Assembly: GCA_963920665.1 (NCBI GenBank)
Contig: OY987264.1
Coordinates: forward strand, 18,704,906-18,768,905
Source of the DNA: Straminergon stramineum
Taxonomy: Eukaryota; Streptophyta; Bryopsida; Hypnales; Calliergonaceae
DNA length: 64,000 nucleotides
Reading direction: 5' to 3'
Shown here: piece by piece, positions 1-12,007 of the stretch
How positions within the stretch are numbered: position 1 is the stretch's first letter
Layout of the letters: every line of letters starts with the position of its first letter
Translations under genes and position numbers: made by a program
Notes under the pieces: model-generated
What the model was told of the DNA's origin: nothing
The model's input: the letters and a program-made list of their open reading frames with translations, nothing else
The model's database searches: none

Positions 1-240
1 AGATAAAAACTATAATGCTAGGATGGAATGAGAGGCAACAAACCTACCCCTCACTTAAAAACTCAAAAACAACCAAAGCCAAAAAGGCAAAAAGGGCACC
101 TAGAAATCTAGGTGACCACTCACAAACTCCCCGAGAAATCCGGAAAAGTGAAATCCTACAAATCCGGAACCCGGTCCGACACTTGGAAATCTGGATCCGA
201 TTCAAAATTTAAATCCTAACTGCCTAAAGAAAAGTCCTAG
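1..240. other. 3' flank of the retroelement ORF
   Basis: This stretch lies downstream of the minus-strand retroelement frame that ends at 241. I see no zinc knuckle, protease or polymerase coding in it. It shares the CCGGA-rich composition of the ORF and is probably part of the same element, which seems to run off the window's left edge. Confidence 0.4.
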
Positions 241-2220
241 CTACTTCGCCTTCCGCGCTTTCTTCTGGCTATTCCCGCCTTGATTCGTTGGTGCTTGCGT
301 GGATGACCTCGGAGTTGCCTTCGGAGTTGCCTTGATCGGTGTCATCCGTAACACCGCCCGAGTCTGGATCTTCCGGATTTCCGGAGGAGAGTAGTCCCCT
401 TCTTCCTCGTCTTCCGATCCGGTCTGGTACTCTTCCTCCTCAGATTTCTCAATCTGAGTTATCTCCCTCTTGTTCTCCTCGCCTGGAGACGTCTCATCCA
501 ACACGACAGGCTCGATCTTCTTCCTTGGTTGCTGCTCTTGCAGCATGTGCTCGAATTCTTCCGGATGGGTCCAGGCCGGATTCAACAATCTCCCAATCCG
601 CTCCATCAGTTCACCCCGGGTCTGAGTGCGAGGTGTCGGAAGTGGCTCCTTCTCCGGAAGGTGGAACACTGGGACAAGTGGTGAAATCGTAATCTCTAGC
701 GGTGCTAACTCCTGTGTCGCATCTGGTTGCTTACTTGTCTTGGGCGTTGTCTTTACACTCCCTCGGATTGTCTTCTCCAGTTGCTTAGAGAAGGGTTCCA
801 TTGAATACCGGAGAGTTTCCCGCGGGGCTTCCGGTTTCGACGGCAGTGGCATCGAGGCTGTGAGCTTGACTGGAGTTTCCGTATCGAAATGGATCTCCAG
901 AAAGTTGGAGAAGTCCATTACCCGGTCAAGGTCGATCCGCCCAAGTAGTTGCTTCATCTCCTTCAGCATAATCTCCATCCGTGAGGAGAAGTCCACTAGT
1001 ATCCAGATCACCTTGGATCCGGTGAGGTGTCCTTCCTCAGTCAACCAGTTCTGAACTAAAGTCGCCTTCATCACCAGGTTGGCCGGCTTGTCCACCAAAC
1101 CGGATAAGTTCTTCAGTAGCTGCAGGGCTTCCTTCTCCCTTTGTTTTGTTGTAGCCATCTCCCCTTGAGCCTAGCTCAGTCTTGCTTGAAGGTCCGCTTT
1201 CTCCTTCTCCAGGGCTTCAATCTGCTTGTCTTTCTTCTCAAAAACTTCCGGATTCGGAAGTTTCTTCAAGACGTCGAGGATGTTTTCCGGCTCCGTCTTC
1301 AACTCTCGGCTAATCCTCCTCAACAGATCCACCAGGTTCTCGTGGTACTCTTGTGCTTGTAGTACCTAGTTGAACCCGGTCTTGAAGAATCCGGATATGC
1401 TACCTTCTTCTTCCTCGGATATCTTCTGTTGGGCCGGAAGCTTCCCCCGAGACGTCAGATCCGTAGACTTCCGTCACCTCCACTCCAGGAGTTGCTCGTC
1501 CTCTTCCGAATCTTCTTCCTCCTCTATCGACGACTGTTCTATTGTCACTTCTTCCGTGAGGCCGTATTGGAGGATGGTGGCTCCGGTGTTGTATTCTACC
1601 ATTTCCGCATCGCTTCAAAGCTCTGTGTAATGGTAGAGATGGAAAAGATACGGCCCTATGGGGCTGGTCTTTCCTTTTCCTACGTTGGCAGCAAGTTTGG
1701 AGACCACTGACCCAATTACCTTGCCCCAACTAACTGGCCTACCCTCCATAGCACCAAAGATGGTGTTTGCTACCGTAACTGTAACTTGGGTAGGCTTTTC
1801 CGGATAGAGGATGGGGATGAGGAATTCTAGGACATGCATCTGCCTTGCATCCAGGCAGTCACTAATAGCATACCCTTCCTTAGAATGGGCTGCGTTCTTG
1901 AACTTCCCGACCGTAAACTTGTCTATCTGGGAAGCTAAACCGGATCCCTTTTTAGGGAATCCATAAACCTTAGCCCAGACTTCAACAATCCAGGTTGCAA
2001 GCCTTCCTCTCATTGTCAACTCGTACTGGTTTGAGGCCCCTACAATCAACTCCTGGATCATGTGGTCGTTCTTTATGGTCCATGGCCGCAAGAATAGACC
2101 AACACACCTTATCTCACTCAGATCATCCTCTAACTGTGATCTTTCTCTCAACCTTTCCAAAATGGTTGGACAAACCACCCGGCCCGTGACCAAAATTTTC
2201 TGGATATCTCCCTCCATCAT
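241..2220 (-). pseudogene. decayed retroelement (gag-like) ORF with four internal stops
   Basis: One minus-strand frame runs 660 codons from ATG at 2220 to TAG at 241 with no frameshift. It is broken by stops at 1615-1617 (TGA), 1476-1478 (TGA), 1366-1368 (TAG) and 1171-1173 (TAG). The first 200 residues are a folded-looking domain containing MEGRPVSWGKVIG and GPYLFHLYHY. The middle is acidic, then coiled-coil (EALEKEKADLQARL region). The last third is charged and low-complexity, rich in E, P, T and K, and ends in a basic tail. I see no zinc knuckle, protease or reverse transcriptase. The size, the order of domains and the repeat-rich setting suggest the capsid-like ORF of a plant retroelement. 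A plant-mobile-domain type protein is an alternative. I do not recognise the family with certainty. The stops make the copy non-functional. Confidence 0.6.
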
Positions 2221-2613
2221 CTCAAACTACTTTGAAATCTAAGCACATGATAGCTTCTCACCCGAGCACTAATTCACCACTCTTTCACTCAACTACATGC
2301 GCACAAAACAGTTGTGGAAGAAAGGGGAAGAACAAATGAGAGTGGTGGGGTTAAGTACCCATCAAAATACCGACCGTTTGTAAAGTGGACCGTTTACCCG
2401 TAACGGGTCCCTATTTTCTAGACCGGAAGTCTAGTCTGTAGGCTATTGCTATCCGGGTTTCCGGGTTCTGGATCCGTCCTGGGTCCTATTACGGATTAAT
2501 TGGAGTATCCTCTTAGTCTTAATGAGTTGTTTAGGCTAAGAGTGTTCTAATCCTTTTTGTCTATTAGAAATTTTGAAAAATTCTATATAGTTATACACTC
2601 CTAAATACTAACA
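2221..2613 (-). repeat. possible LTR/leader of the same retroelement
   Basis: On the minus strand, upstream of the ORF, the segment opens with TGTTAGTATTTAGGAG at 2613. This is followed by a TATA-like TATAACTATATAG, then a CCGG-rich stretch shared in style with the ORF. LTRs often start with TGTT, so this may be the 5' LTR and leader. I could not find a tRNA primer-binding site or a second LTR copy, so the call is tentative. Confidence 0.3.
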
Positions 2614-4306
2614 TGGTGACTTCTACGATTATGGCTCGCGACACAGCTTGTTGTAGTGAACACATTTTTCTTCTAATGTTCTCCTTCAAAAATCAATAAT
2701 ATTTAGCAAAGTCATGCTTACATCATAATTATAGCAATGAACGTGTACATTATCATTGTAAACTTAAGATATTGGTCTAAAATCATCATTGCTCAATCAA
2801 TCACTCCATGCTCATGTAGAAATGTCAAAATCTTTGATAACTAAAGGTAGGATGACCCATTCTTGTCCCATTAGTCTTTGCACATATTTAGATTGATTGG
2901 ATTCACATTTCATTTATTTGCAATATAGTGGAAAATTAAAGAATGTGTCATATGTATTTTAGTAAACTCATTTTTGAAGAAAAGAAGATATGGTATAGGT
3001 GGTGAAAGCAAAAACATGTAGCTTCCCATTGTTGTCCCTATGGAGGACCATTCTTGTCCATTTGGATTCTAATGAGGTTCTTTTCATTTCCTACATGGTT
3101 GCGATGGTGTTCTAGAAGTGTACTTCAAGATTCTAAAATAATAAATTAACATTTTGCCATGCGTAGAAATTGCATGGCAATGTTCATTAAAGCTATAAAA
3201 TGGAGACTTTTCAACCCAATTCCAACCCTTCCAACCCCAATTCCACACTCATGTTGTCATAATGTCAACCCTTCACAATCAATTTCACTGCATTAGGATG
3301 CAACATGGTGCAATTGGGGCCAAGAGTAGGGATCGCAATTTGGATTGGAGCAATCCAAGATCTTTGAACCTTATAGAAATCACATTCTAATATGAAGAGA
3401 ATATTTTCCAAGAACAATTTTTTTGTGAACACATAGTTTCAACCATCTACGTAGGTGAGTTTCACACATTGCTAATGAAATGAGGATCATTACCGTACGC
3501 AAAGGTTAGATTGTCAGAAATTAAGTTATTTTTGTAAAAAGTGTCACATGTCATTTTATAAATGGTGTGAGGTGACAGGAACACCTCAGAATTTGATATG
3601 GAAATTCAATTTCAACACTTGAGTGCCGAATCAGACCTTTACATACAATACTATTTATTTGGTCTCGTTGAAGTTCCATGGGCTAGTCACTCAATTTCTA
3701 AGAAGTGTGTGAACCCCCAATGGATGACATTGAAGAAAATCAATTAAGAAGCTTTAGAACAAGTCCTAATTAAGCACCTAAGAACAAACATAATTTCAAA
3801 TTCCAGTATTGATTCAAGAAGTTCACCTTGTTGAGTAAGTTTTTTTATAATCAACAATTGATTAGAACAGTTTGTTGGCTTTTACCCATAGGAAAAGAGC
3901 AGATGTCAACAAAAATTCACTGAATACTTTGTTGAAGATGTGGTTGAACCCTACTATTGGAACTTTGATGGCTCATTTCAATGAATCAAATTAGAACATG
4001 TTCAATGTTTGCATTAACAACATGAAATCAAACTCAAATCATTGAATCTATAACAGCATCACCTTTCATAATGTTGTAGGAAAATTGGTTACAATGTCAA
4101 TTTTGATATATCGGTGCGATTTAGAGCAACAAAATTGCAACATTCAACTACTCAAAGCTCAAAAAACTAGGATTGGAATTGGTTTACCTTTCCAAACACT
4201 TCTTGGAAAAGGTGCCACTGTAAGTTGTGAATGTCTACCAATGCAGTGGAATTGACTTTCCACTATTACTTTTGAATGGTACGAACTCAATGTGAGAAGT
4301 CAGTTG
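2614..4306. other. AT-rich intergenic DNA
   Basis: I see no gene here. The only structure I noted is a short perfect inverted repeat at about 3154-3182 (TTGCCATGC...GCATGGCAA). Confidence 0.6.
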
Positions 4307-5526
4307 CACTATAAGAAAATTGCATTTTTGGTGTTGTTTCCCAAAAAAAGTAACATATTTTCTAAAACACCCTATGTTGGACGATAAACATCTACAAGAA
4401 TGTGAATTTCATTTGATGTTGAGGAAAACATAAGTAGCTCAGTTGGAAAACAAGTAGATGTCACTCTAGACGGACATGTTTTTAGTGATGTTAGAAAAAA
4501 CATGGTCATGTTTTCTTGTGACGTCCCAAAAAACATAGATTGCCACGTTAGCAAGAAGCTCCATTTTGACTTTTGATAAGTTAGTAAAATTACTATAGTC
4601 ACCATATGTGAATTTTTTTGGGAAAGGGCAGCCACGTGGCATGCTTTGTGAAAAAAGAAAAATGGATGGATGTGCATCATGGATGAAAAGAATTGATCTT
4701 TATAATGGTGGGATGGTAGGAAGTGAAACAATCCATATGGGATATGGAAAACAAGAATTGTATTTTATATTAGATGTCTGAAATAACATCCAAATGTCTG
4801 AAGCAACATATAGACGTCTAAAACAACATCATGTACAATGATCAAGTTCCCATATTTTAATTATCCCATATCTTTTGTCTCACCATGGACAAAAAATGGA
4901 TATAAATATGACCCTTTTACCCTTCATTCTCACTAACTTTCAAAGTAGTAATTTGTTCATTTTACCATCAAAAAATCTCTTAATGGAAGATGGTAAGTTT
5001 TTCAATTTTTTTTTAATTTAATAATTTTTTTGTTTATCATATTTTTTTAATTTATTTTAAATCATTGCTTTTTGTTGATCTTGCCTTATGAATAGGGTAT
5101 GCACCAGTTGATGTCTTTCCAAATGTCCAGTTTGACATCTCAAAAAGCAACACAAAAACTTTTTAACAACAAAAAAGTTTGTTGATATGGCATGCTACAT
5201 TACTTTTCATACCACCATGTTAGGTGCCACATCAGGTGCCATGTCAAAGACAGGATGGATGAAAAAACAAACCACATGGCTCTCGTTGCCCATGTGGCGC
5301 TTATGTGGCATCCACATGGCGCATTTGGGGAAGCTTAAAAGACCATGTAACTTGTAATGTTAGAAAAAATCAAACTCAAAACGGATGTTTTTTTCCAGGT
5401 TTTTGGCTTGTCAATTACTCCGTATAACCAAGTTTAGGTGACATCATAGTTGATTACTTCCATGTCAAATTCAATGTCCCATTACGTTTTCTATGATGTC
5501 CAAAAAAACTTGGGTTTCTTATAGTC
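4307..5526. mobile_element. CACTA-like non-autonomous DNA transposon
   Basis: The left end reads CACTATAAGAAA. The right end reads TTTCTTATAGTC, whose complement is GACTATAAGAAA, giving a 12-base terminal inverted repeat with one mismatch at the outermost base. CACTATAAGAAA-type ends are typical of plant CACTA (En/Spm) elements. The interior has repeated short motifs such as CACGTGGCATG and CACATGGCGC, as expected of subterminal repeats. I see no transposase. No clear 3-base target duplication flanks it, so the right end may have drifted. A 119-codon minus-strand frame at 4372-4731 shows no recognisable domain. Confidence 0.5.
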
Positions 5527-6057
5527 ATAATAAGCCTATTGATAATGTGTTTTTTCTTATTCATTTCCTCTGAGTGAGCTATTCAAAATCAATTGAAATA
5601 ATAAAAAATAAACCACATAAATATTGGACCAATTTGCATCATGACAATGTGTTATTCACTTTGCAAATTGGGGTCATGAATTCAACAAATTGACTATGCA
5701 ATGACAAAATCAATTAGAAACAACAAAAAACTCTAACACAAGTGTAGGGCAAGTTTGACACAAAATAATTTTAGAAATAGAGAAGCTAATATTTTTGAAA
5801 ATGATTTTTCATAAAAAATCATATTAGGGAAAGAAAAAGAATATTGCAAAAAAAATTTATTTGTTAGAGCTAGGTTTTGGAAGCAGACAAATCCAATAAA
5901 GATGTGCCATCACCATCTTTCATTTACAATACTCTAAATAGAACTTCCAAAATGTGAAACTATCATAGGAAAAACCTTCTATAAAACTTAATCCCTATCT
6001 TTGACAATGACATAAAAAGATACATTGTAATTCTTTATGAAAAATTATTCATGTGGT
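5527..6057. other. AT-rich intergenic DNA
   Basis: I see no gene or clear repeat in this stretch between two mobile elements. Confidence 0.6.
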
Positions 6058-6633
6058 TTAACCCCTAAAGGACCAATGCACATTTTGGGTAGAAATTGTC
6101 AAAAACTACTTCTTTTTAGGATAGCAAGAAAAAAATGAAAAAAGAAGGGTTTTTTCTAAATTCAACCATACAAAATTGTACTAGATTTCTTTGGGAATAT
6201 GTAGAAAAAAATTTAGAAACTTTGACCTTATGGATTGAAAGATTATAACGTTTGAAGTTAGGTCAAAAAGTTTTTTTCCAACCTTGCCCGACATGGCCTA
6301 CAAACTTTAACTCCTTCTAGAATGAGGTTCTTACACTAAACATGGTTATTTTTTTTGACATTTGCATCTTGTATCATGTATGCTACCTACATGCCAAAAT
6401 TCAAAATCATAGGAAGAGTTTTGCACATGCTGCTCGAGCTACACACAAAGTTCAAGGCATCATAACTTTTGATCTAGGCTCCCGATTCAAAAAAAATTAT
6501 ATTTGTAGGAAGGGGATACATAGTTACACATTATGTCCAAATTTCATGAACATCCAACCAAAAATGACATTGTAGGAACCTACACAAGATTTTTTGTGTA
6601 CCCTAAATAGACACTTGGTCCTTTAGGGGTTAA
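6058..6633. mobile_element. TTAA-bounded MITE, piggyBac-like (family 1)
   Basis: The element starts TTAACCCCTAAAGGACCAA and ends with the exact complement, TTGGTCCTTTAGGGGTTAA, giving a perfect 19-base inverted repeat that includes TTAA on both sides. No other direct repeat flanks it, so TTAA itself is the likely target duplication. This matches piggyBac: TTAA target, ends starting CCC. The interior contains a TTGAAAGATTATAA core also found in the 12493 and 13380 elements. It has no coding capacity. Confidence 0.75.
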
Positions 6634-6773
6634 ATAAAGCTTCATCATATAAATTGAGACCAATTTCAAGAAAAATTAGCATAGGTCATTACAATCACAA
6701 TAATCATATTTTTCATGCTCATTTAATTATAATATTGTCTGAATTTTTATAGTTCACTTTAGAATTTAGAACC

Positions 6774-6990
6774 TTAACCCTGAAAGGATAGTGGTAATCA
6801 TGGCTTTTGGAACCATGTGACATCATCTACTTAAAAAAAAAAAAATATCTATTGGAGGTCAAACTACTATATAAGATCTTCCCTTTCCACCCCTAATTCC
6901 GAGGATGAATAGTTGCACTTTTGGCCTATACATGAGAATTCCTTGTCAACCATCAGACACAAAACGTTTGTGTTGATGTTTAAGGGTTAA
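6774..6990 (+). mobile_element. TTAA-bounded MITE (family 2), copy upstream of RPL26
   Basis: This 217-base element begins TTAACCCTGAAAGGA and ends TTTAAGGGTTAA. It shares long identical stretches with the copy at 10512-10744, for example TGGCTTTTGGAACCATGTGA, an A-run, TTGGAGGTCAAACTA and CCCCTAATTCCGAGGATGAA. It also has the family 3' motif CAGACACAAAACGT. It is non-coding. Confidence 0.75.
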
Positions 6991-7642
6991 AATAGTTTTG
7001 AAGAATTCTAAGAAAAATATTTTTCGATTTTTCTTCTACTTCCATTATTTGGAATCTCATTGTCGATACCTACATTTCAATAAGTATGACCAATTTTTTT
7101 ATAAATTCTAGTATTCATAATGAAACTAAGAGAAGCACAATCCATATTTCCCTATCATTTTGATGTGCAAATGGATATTACCAATCAAATTTCAAACTTG
7201 TGCATAAATACAAAAATTGTATGACTCTTGAAGAATTAACCTCTCAAGGCTTTACATTTTGATGATCACAAAACTGTGAAATGATTGAATAAAATCTTAA
7301 CACACTATTATTTTGAGTATTAATGGAGAACGTTTTCTATATGTGTGTTAAGTATTAAATTAAATCAAAAATCAAAGAAAATTTTTCATAAGAATTATGA
7401 ATTGAAGATTTTGTTCACAGGGGATGCATTGCAAAAATATCTTCATTTAATTATATAGTCTTAAAAAGCCTAACTTAGAATTACATATGAGACCTTAAAT
7501 GAAACCCTTCTTAATGTATACCAATCAAATAACATGACTAGATTAAAAATCTCTCTCCTAAGGAGTTAACCATTTTTCATTCCATTAGAGTGGATTTTCC
7601 TCAACTAAACCATCTTTGAACTTCAAATAAATATAGTCATTA
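6991..7642. other. AT-rich intergenic DNA upstream of RPL26
   Basis: I see no gene. Composition changes abruptly at about 7643 from AT-rich to GC-rich, which marks the start of the RPL26 leader or promoter. I found no clear TATA box or telo-box. Confidence 0.5.
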
Positions 7643-7834
7643 GTGCGGCGCCGCTGAGACCTAGGTCTTCGGCGAGTTCCCCACCGAAGCCGACAGGTTC
7701 GTGCCGAACCTAAAGGTTCGGGAGTCGTCCTCCCAGAAACCTAAACCTGCGGCTGTGACCCTTACTCGCTCTTTTCCGCCGTAACCAGGGTCTGCTTCTG
7801 GAGCAGAGGAGCAACGTTGCCGTGACCAGCCACC
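7643..7834 (+). promoter_or_regulatory. GC-rich 5' leader/promoter of RPL26 with hairpins
   Basis: About 190 GC-rich bases lie directly before the start codon. They include a perfect hairpin at 7704-7721 (CCGAACC, four-base loop, GGTTCGG), a palindrome GACCTAGGTC near 7659, and a pyrimidine-rich run around 7760-7780 that could hold the transcription start. Ribosomal protein mRNAs commonly start in pyrimidine tracts. The exact start site is not visible. Confidence 0.4.
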
Positions 7835-9499
7835 ATGAAGTTCTCTTCGCGTAAGTGACGACTTTTCCCATGATTGATTCGATGCCTTTTATGCGGTTCC
7901 TGAAGATTTGTTTGCTAGGACGATCATAAGGACGGGCTCATTGTGCTTGTTTCTAAGTGAGCACGTTCGCATGAGCTTCGTGGACGTGTTTCTGTGGCGT
8001 GTTAGTGCGTTCGCAAGTGCTCCTTCTAATTACACACCGCATCGTCTTTGCAGTTTCAGTTCACGCGGACCTTGTTCATGGGAAGCTTGTAGGGTTTTGA
8101 TACTTAGTTTGTTCGTGGCTTGTTTTGTGTTTTTTCTTCCGATTTGTGAGAGTTCATGATCTGTCTAAACAATTTCCATGGTTGTGGGGATAAGAAATTT
8201 TCATTAGGGTTTCCATCAGGGCCGAGGTGATAACAGAAACCCTATTGTTGCTTTGTTTTACCGAAATGCACCTCTAATTGTTGTGACCTAATTTCGGGTT
8301 GGGATGCTGTAGTGGCTGTTGATTATATTATGTTCATCTTATTGCCCGTACTGTAAATGAATGATCAAGGAATGTTGAGTGTGTGTGTTGACTTCATGGT
8401 TTCTTGACATGAGTGCTGTTTCCTAAAGGTATATTGGTGTTCGGAGACCCTAACCCTAAGAGTAACCCATGAAGTCTAGGGAGACAAGTAACTGGGATCA
8501 GCGTGTTTGACGGCGTAAGCTTAGTCGGTAACGCAATTCGATATGGTATTGAATCCAGATTCGGTTGTTGGGCCTGGTTGGCTGTTGCTGTTATGAAGGC
8601 CAACTAGCCTTCAGAATTCGAATTATTCTGCTGATCCCTGTATTGCTTGTGTGATTACATGCCAGTTGAGAAATACCAATTGCTTCATATTTTTTTCGGT
8701 TCATTGTGCAGGTGTGAGCAGCTCTAGGCGCAAGTCGCGGAAGGCACACTTTAGTGCCCCTTCCAGCGAGCGCCGCATTCTTATGAGTGCTGCCCTTTCG
8801 TCAGACCTGAAGAACAAGTACAATGTATGTATTACGATTTTTCTGGTTTAGTTCCCACGACATCAATCTCTTTGTCCACTTGAGCACCTTCCATTTAATC
8901 GATCCATCAAACATGCAACTCGTATGCTAATCAGTACTAGTTTAGGGTATGATGTTAGATAAGACTAATCAGGACTACATGGTTGGAAGTCAACTGACGA
9001 GCTTCGTTATTCATTGCAGGTGCGCTCTGTTCCCGTAAGGAAAGATGATGAGGTCATGGTTGTGCGAGGCACATACAAGGGCCGGGAAGGAAAGGTTGTC
9101 CAAGTATACAGGCGCAAGTGGGTGATCCACGTTGAACGTATCACGCGTGAAAAGGTCAATGGTATGTGCAGTAATAGAACACTCTTGTCAATCTTGTCTG
9201 AGAGTGTTTGATTAATTTGGTGTGCATTTCCTTTCAACACTCATTTTTGAACTTTCCTCGTTCTGCAGTAAGGGTATAATCGAATTAAGACTTTGTCGAC
9301 TGAAAATTTCAACTAAATTTTTGTAGGTGCCACCGTGAATGTCGGCATTGATACATCAAAGGTGGTGATTACGAAGCTCAAGCTGGACAAGGATCGTAAG
9401 GCTCTCCTTGAAAGGAAGGGTAAGGGTCGTTCTGCTGACAAGGGCAAGGGCAAGTTTACCGATGCGGACGTTGCTCCTCCTCTTCAGGAAGTTGATTAG
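7835..9499 (+). CDS. RPL26: 60S ribosomal protein L26 (uL24)
   Basis: This gene encodes a core protein of the large cytosolic ribosomal subunit. Coding exons are 7835-7850, 8712-8824, 9020-9161 and 9327-9499, all with GT-AG introns, summing to 444 bases (147 residues). Plant L26 is about 146. The protein opens [19 protein letters not shown]. It carries the KOW motif core [20 protein letters not shown] at about residues 56-75, then [15 protein letters not shown], and ends in a lysine-rich segment and PPLQEVD. Intron 1 splits the sixth codon, so exon 1 codes only five residues plus one base. The ATG sits in CACCATGAAG, a good plant context, just before the conserved N-terminus. Intron 1 is the largest, 861 bases. 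The gene is flanked on both sides by family-2 TTAA elements in the same orientation. All key residues look intact, so it is very likely functional. Confidence 0.97.
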
Positions 9500-10511
9500 A
9501 TTCTGGTGCTGCTGACTTCATTGTATACATTTTTTCTATTAACGTGAAGCGCCGTTTGAGCTCTATATGGAAAGTCATTTCAGGTTCTGTGGGGGGCGAA
9601 AAGTGTGTTTCTGATCTTGATATTCACTTACGTCTTCGATATGCGAAAAAGTGTTGTTGTGGACAGATTGCGTGCAGTTATGATGTTTCTGCTTCTTCTT
9701 TTTTTATGGAAAAATGGTGAAAGAATTTTTTTTTCTGTATGAAAACCTTCCGTACACGTTCTCCTTTCAGATCCTCTGAAATGATATTAGTGAACGCCAG
9801 CTGGGATACGAAATCGTTGCTCGCACGAGAGGTCTTTGTACTATTGCGTCAGTTAATCTTTAGCATGTACTACAAAAAATGCGACAGTTATCTTGGATCC
9901 ATGGAGAAAAGTCCTGGGTACGTGAGAGAGGTGTAACCATTTGGAAGTTGCCATTTTTTCAAGCAGCCGTTATATGTCATATTGGACTTAGGGTTTCGCT
10001 TCGTGAATGATTTCCGTACATGGAATTCACAAGTACTTGACCCTCTTTTCGCGTGTGCGTGATTCATTCAGTACTGCTGTATTTTGATAAGGAGGAGAGA
10101 GATGAGATCTTGATATGCTGCATGAAAGGATTGAGAATATATGCTGTCAGATTTCTTTAGATATAAAAGATTCAAAAGGTTCAGGGCTCGAGTGCTTTGA
10201 CTGCGCACTCAGATCGAAGCAAAACCAGGAAGCGGAAACGTAGTGGTAGGAGAATAAAGTTTTCTTATTGCAATTTTTCTTCATTTCACTATATGTAGGT
10301 TTTGTTTTAGTATTTCTATCAAATCTTCTTAGATTCATTCTTTTGGGTTTGTGTGCATCCTGTCTTTAGTTCTTGTACTAATGGTTTGTCCATTTACTCT
10401 GTATTCCTTTTAGTCTTCTCCTTATACTATCAGTGTGCTTTTAATATCTTTTCTTTTTAGTTGATTCCTTTAAATGAAATAAAATAAATATTTCTTTACA
10501 ATCGTCTTTTT
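9500..10511. other. RPL26 3' flank and intergenic DNA
   Basis: The first 200 bases or so should hold the 3' UTR, but no canonical AATAAA is near. The rest holds no gene that I can support. Short frames at 9739-9936 (+) and 10147-10338 (-) have no recognisable domain. Confidence 0.5.
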
Positions 10512-10744
10512 TTAACCTGTAAAGGACAGACCGGTGACCGTGGAAATCATGGCTTTTGGAACCATGTGACATCATCCACTTAAAAAAAAAAAAAAATATC
10601 CTATCCATTGGAGGTCAAACTATTGTAGAAGATCTCCCCTTTCCACCCCTAATTCCGAGGATGAATAGTTGCACTCTTGTTATCCACAGGAGAATTCCTT
10701 GTCATCCTTGGGACACAAAATGTCTGTCGACATTTAAGGGTTAA
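10512..10744 (+). mobile_element. TTAA-bounded MITE (family 2), copy downstream of RPL26
   Basis: This 233-base element starts TTAACCTGTAAAGGACAG and ends GACATTTAAGGGTTAA. It is clearly homologous to 6774-6990 in the same orientation, with an A-run and the shared motif GGACACAAAATGTCTGTCG near its 3' end. It is non-coding. Confidence 0.75.
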
Positions 10745-10874
10745 AATTTTTTCAATTAAATAAACTAAACTTATTCTTGCAATGGTCTAATCATATTCCT
10801 TTAAAATTTGTTGGAAGTTATGAGTGTGTATCAGCACGTCTCTAGGGAAGGATTTGAGTGGAATAGCCCTCTAC

Positions 10875-11309
10875 AATGTAGATGACTTCCACATTTGGAA
10901 GTGGCACAAGAAGCTTCTCATCATATGTGAAGGAATTGAGAAGAAACCAACTTTTGTAGCCGTTCAATAAAATTCGGACCCCAGAGCACAAGAAATATGG
11001 ACATCTATTTTCACAATGTTCTAGAAGAAGTCAAGTATAGATGTCCATGAGCTTAAGCGTCAATTCTTTAACACCAGATTTGAATCAGGGCAAATGATAA
11101 GCAACTTCATAGGTCGGTCACAACTTATTGTAAGCGAGCTTCGGGATCTTAGTGATAACTCGAAGCAAAAATATCGAAGTTATCAGCCTCACTGTAGGCA
11201 GGTTTTGACCACTTCACAAAACCTCTTGGGATAGTGCACCTAACAGATGCTCCCTCACCTGTTTTTGAGAATACTCAAAGAAGAAGCTAAGGTCAACAAA
11301 CGGCAATAA
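10875..11309 (+). pseudogene. copia-type gag relic
   Basis: A single plus-strand frame of 145 codons reads like the gag (UBN2-type) region of a Ty1/copia retrotransposon. It has FHIWKWHKKLLIICEGIEKK near the start, then RAQEIWTSIF, HELKRQFFNTRFESGQMISN, LIVSELRDL and LRILKEEAKVNKR. These follow the family pattern of a W-containing N-terminus, an L..F...M...F..... L core and a late L...E...N.R segment. Stops fall at 10968, 11022, 11232 and 11241, with TAA at 11307. The copy is therefore dead. I found no flanking LTRs and no pol. Confidence 0.65.
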
Positions 11310-12007
11310 GGAGAAAGTTCACCTGACACCAGGGCATTCTATGGTCACAGATCTGTCGTACCAAATCGTAAACCAAATCGTAACTTACTTGTAGGAGCAT
11401 GTAATTTTGGTCAACTTGATTCCAAAACATTGTTTCGACCACCTACGATATGATGTTACCAAGACCAAGGCCGTTTCAGCCAAGGCAAACGGTGTAAGTT
11501 TAATCCTAGACTGATGCACACAGCGTTGAAGGTCTTAAGAGATTGCTGATCTGTAAGCCAAAATTTGATAGAATGGACGCGGAGGGAGGAATTATGTCCT
11601 TATTCAGATCAAGAATGAATTATGGAAACCAACATCAATATACATATTTATTGCATGCATGATTCAAGACCTATGCAGAAGAATCTTTATAGATCATCGA
11701 TCCAGAGCTCACATTAATTGCCACTAACTTCACTTGAATATCCAGAATCCGCTCTTTCGTCACAAGAAATATTTTCAAGAACCTCCAGATGTTGCTTCAG
11801 AATTTCCAGAGTACGTATATATCGACGAATATTGAGTATATAAACTCAGAGTTACAGTCTACTGACTGTGACGATGATACCGATGATTTATTAGGTCTCC
11901 TCACAAGAGGATACGTGGAGCTCTTTTCATCCTGAAGATTCTACTCTACTGTACATGAAATCTGGGTAGTGGATATAGGGTTGATCTCACACGACACACA
12001 ACTTACA
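11310..12007. other. degenerate retroelement remainder / intergenic
   Basis: Several stretches still look loosely protein-like, for example around 11560-11680, and they may continue the copia relic. No frame is long enough to assign. Confidence 0.35.

Noticed and set aside
339..1054. Two plus-strand frames (339-692 and 626-1054) of over 100 codons
   Set aside because: They lie antisense to the better-supported minus-strand retroelement frame and have biased, serine-rich composition typical of a shadow frame.
1400..1729. Minus-strand 109-codon frame
   Set aside because: It is out of frame with the 660-codon retroelement frame that spans it and is arginine-rich shadow sequence.
4372..4731. 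119-codon minus-strand frame inside the CACTA-like element
   Set aside because: No domain, low-complexity, and no match to a transposase motif.
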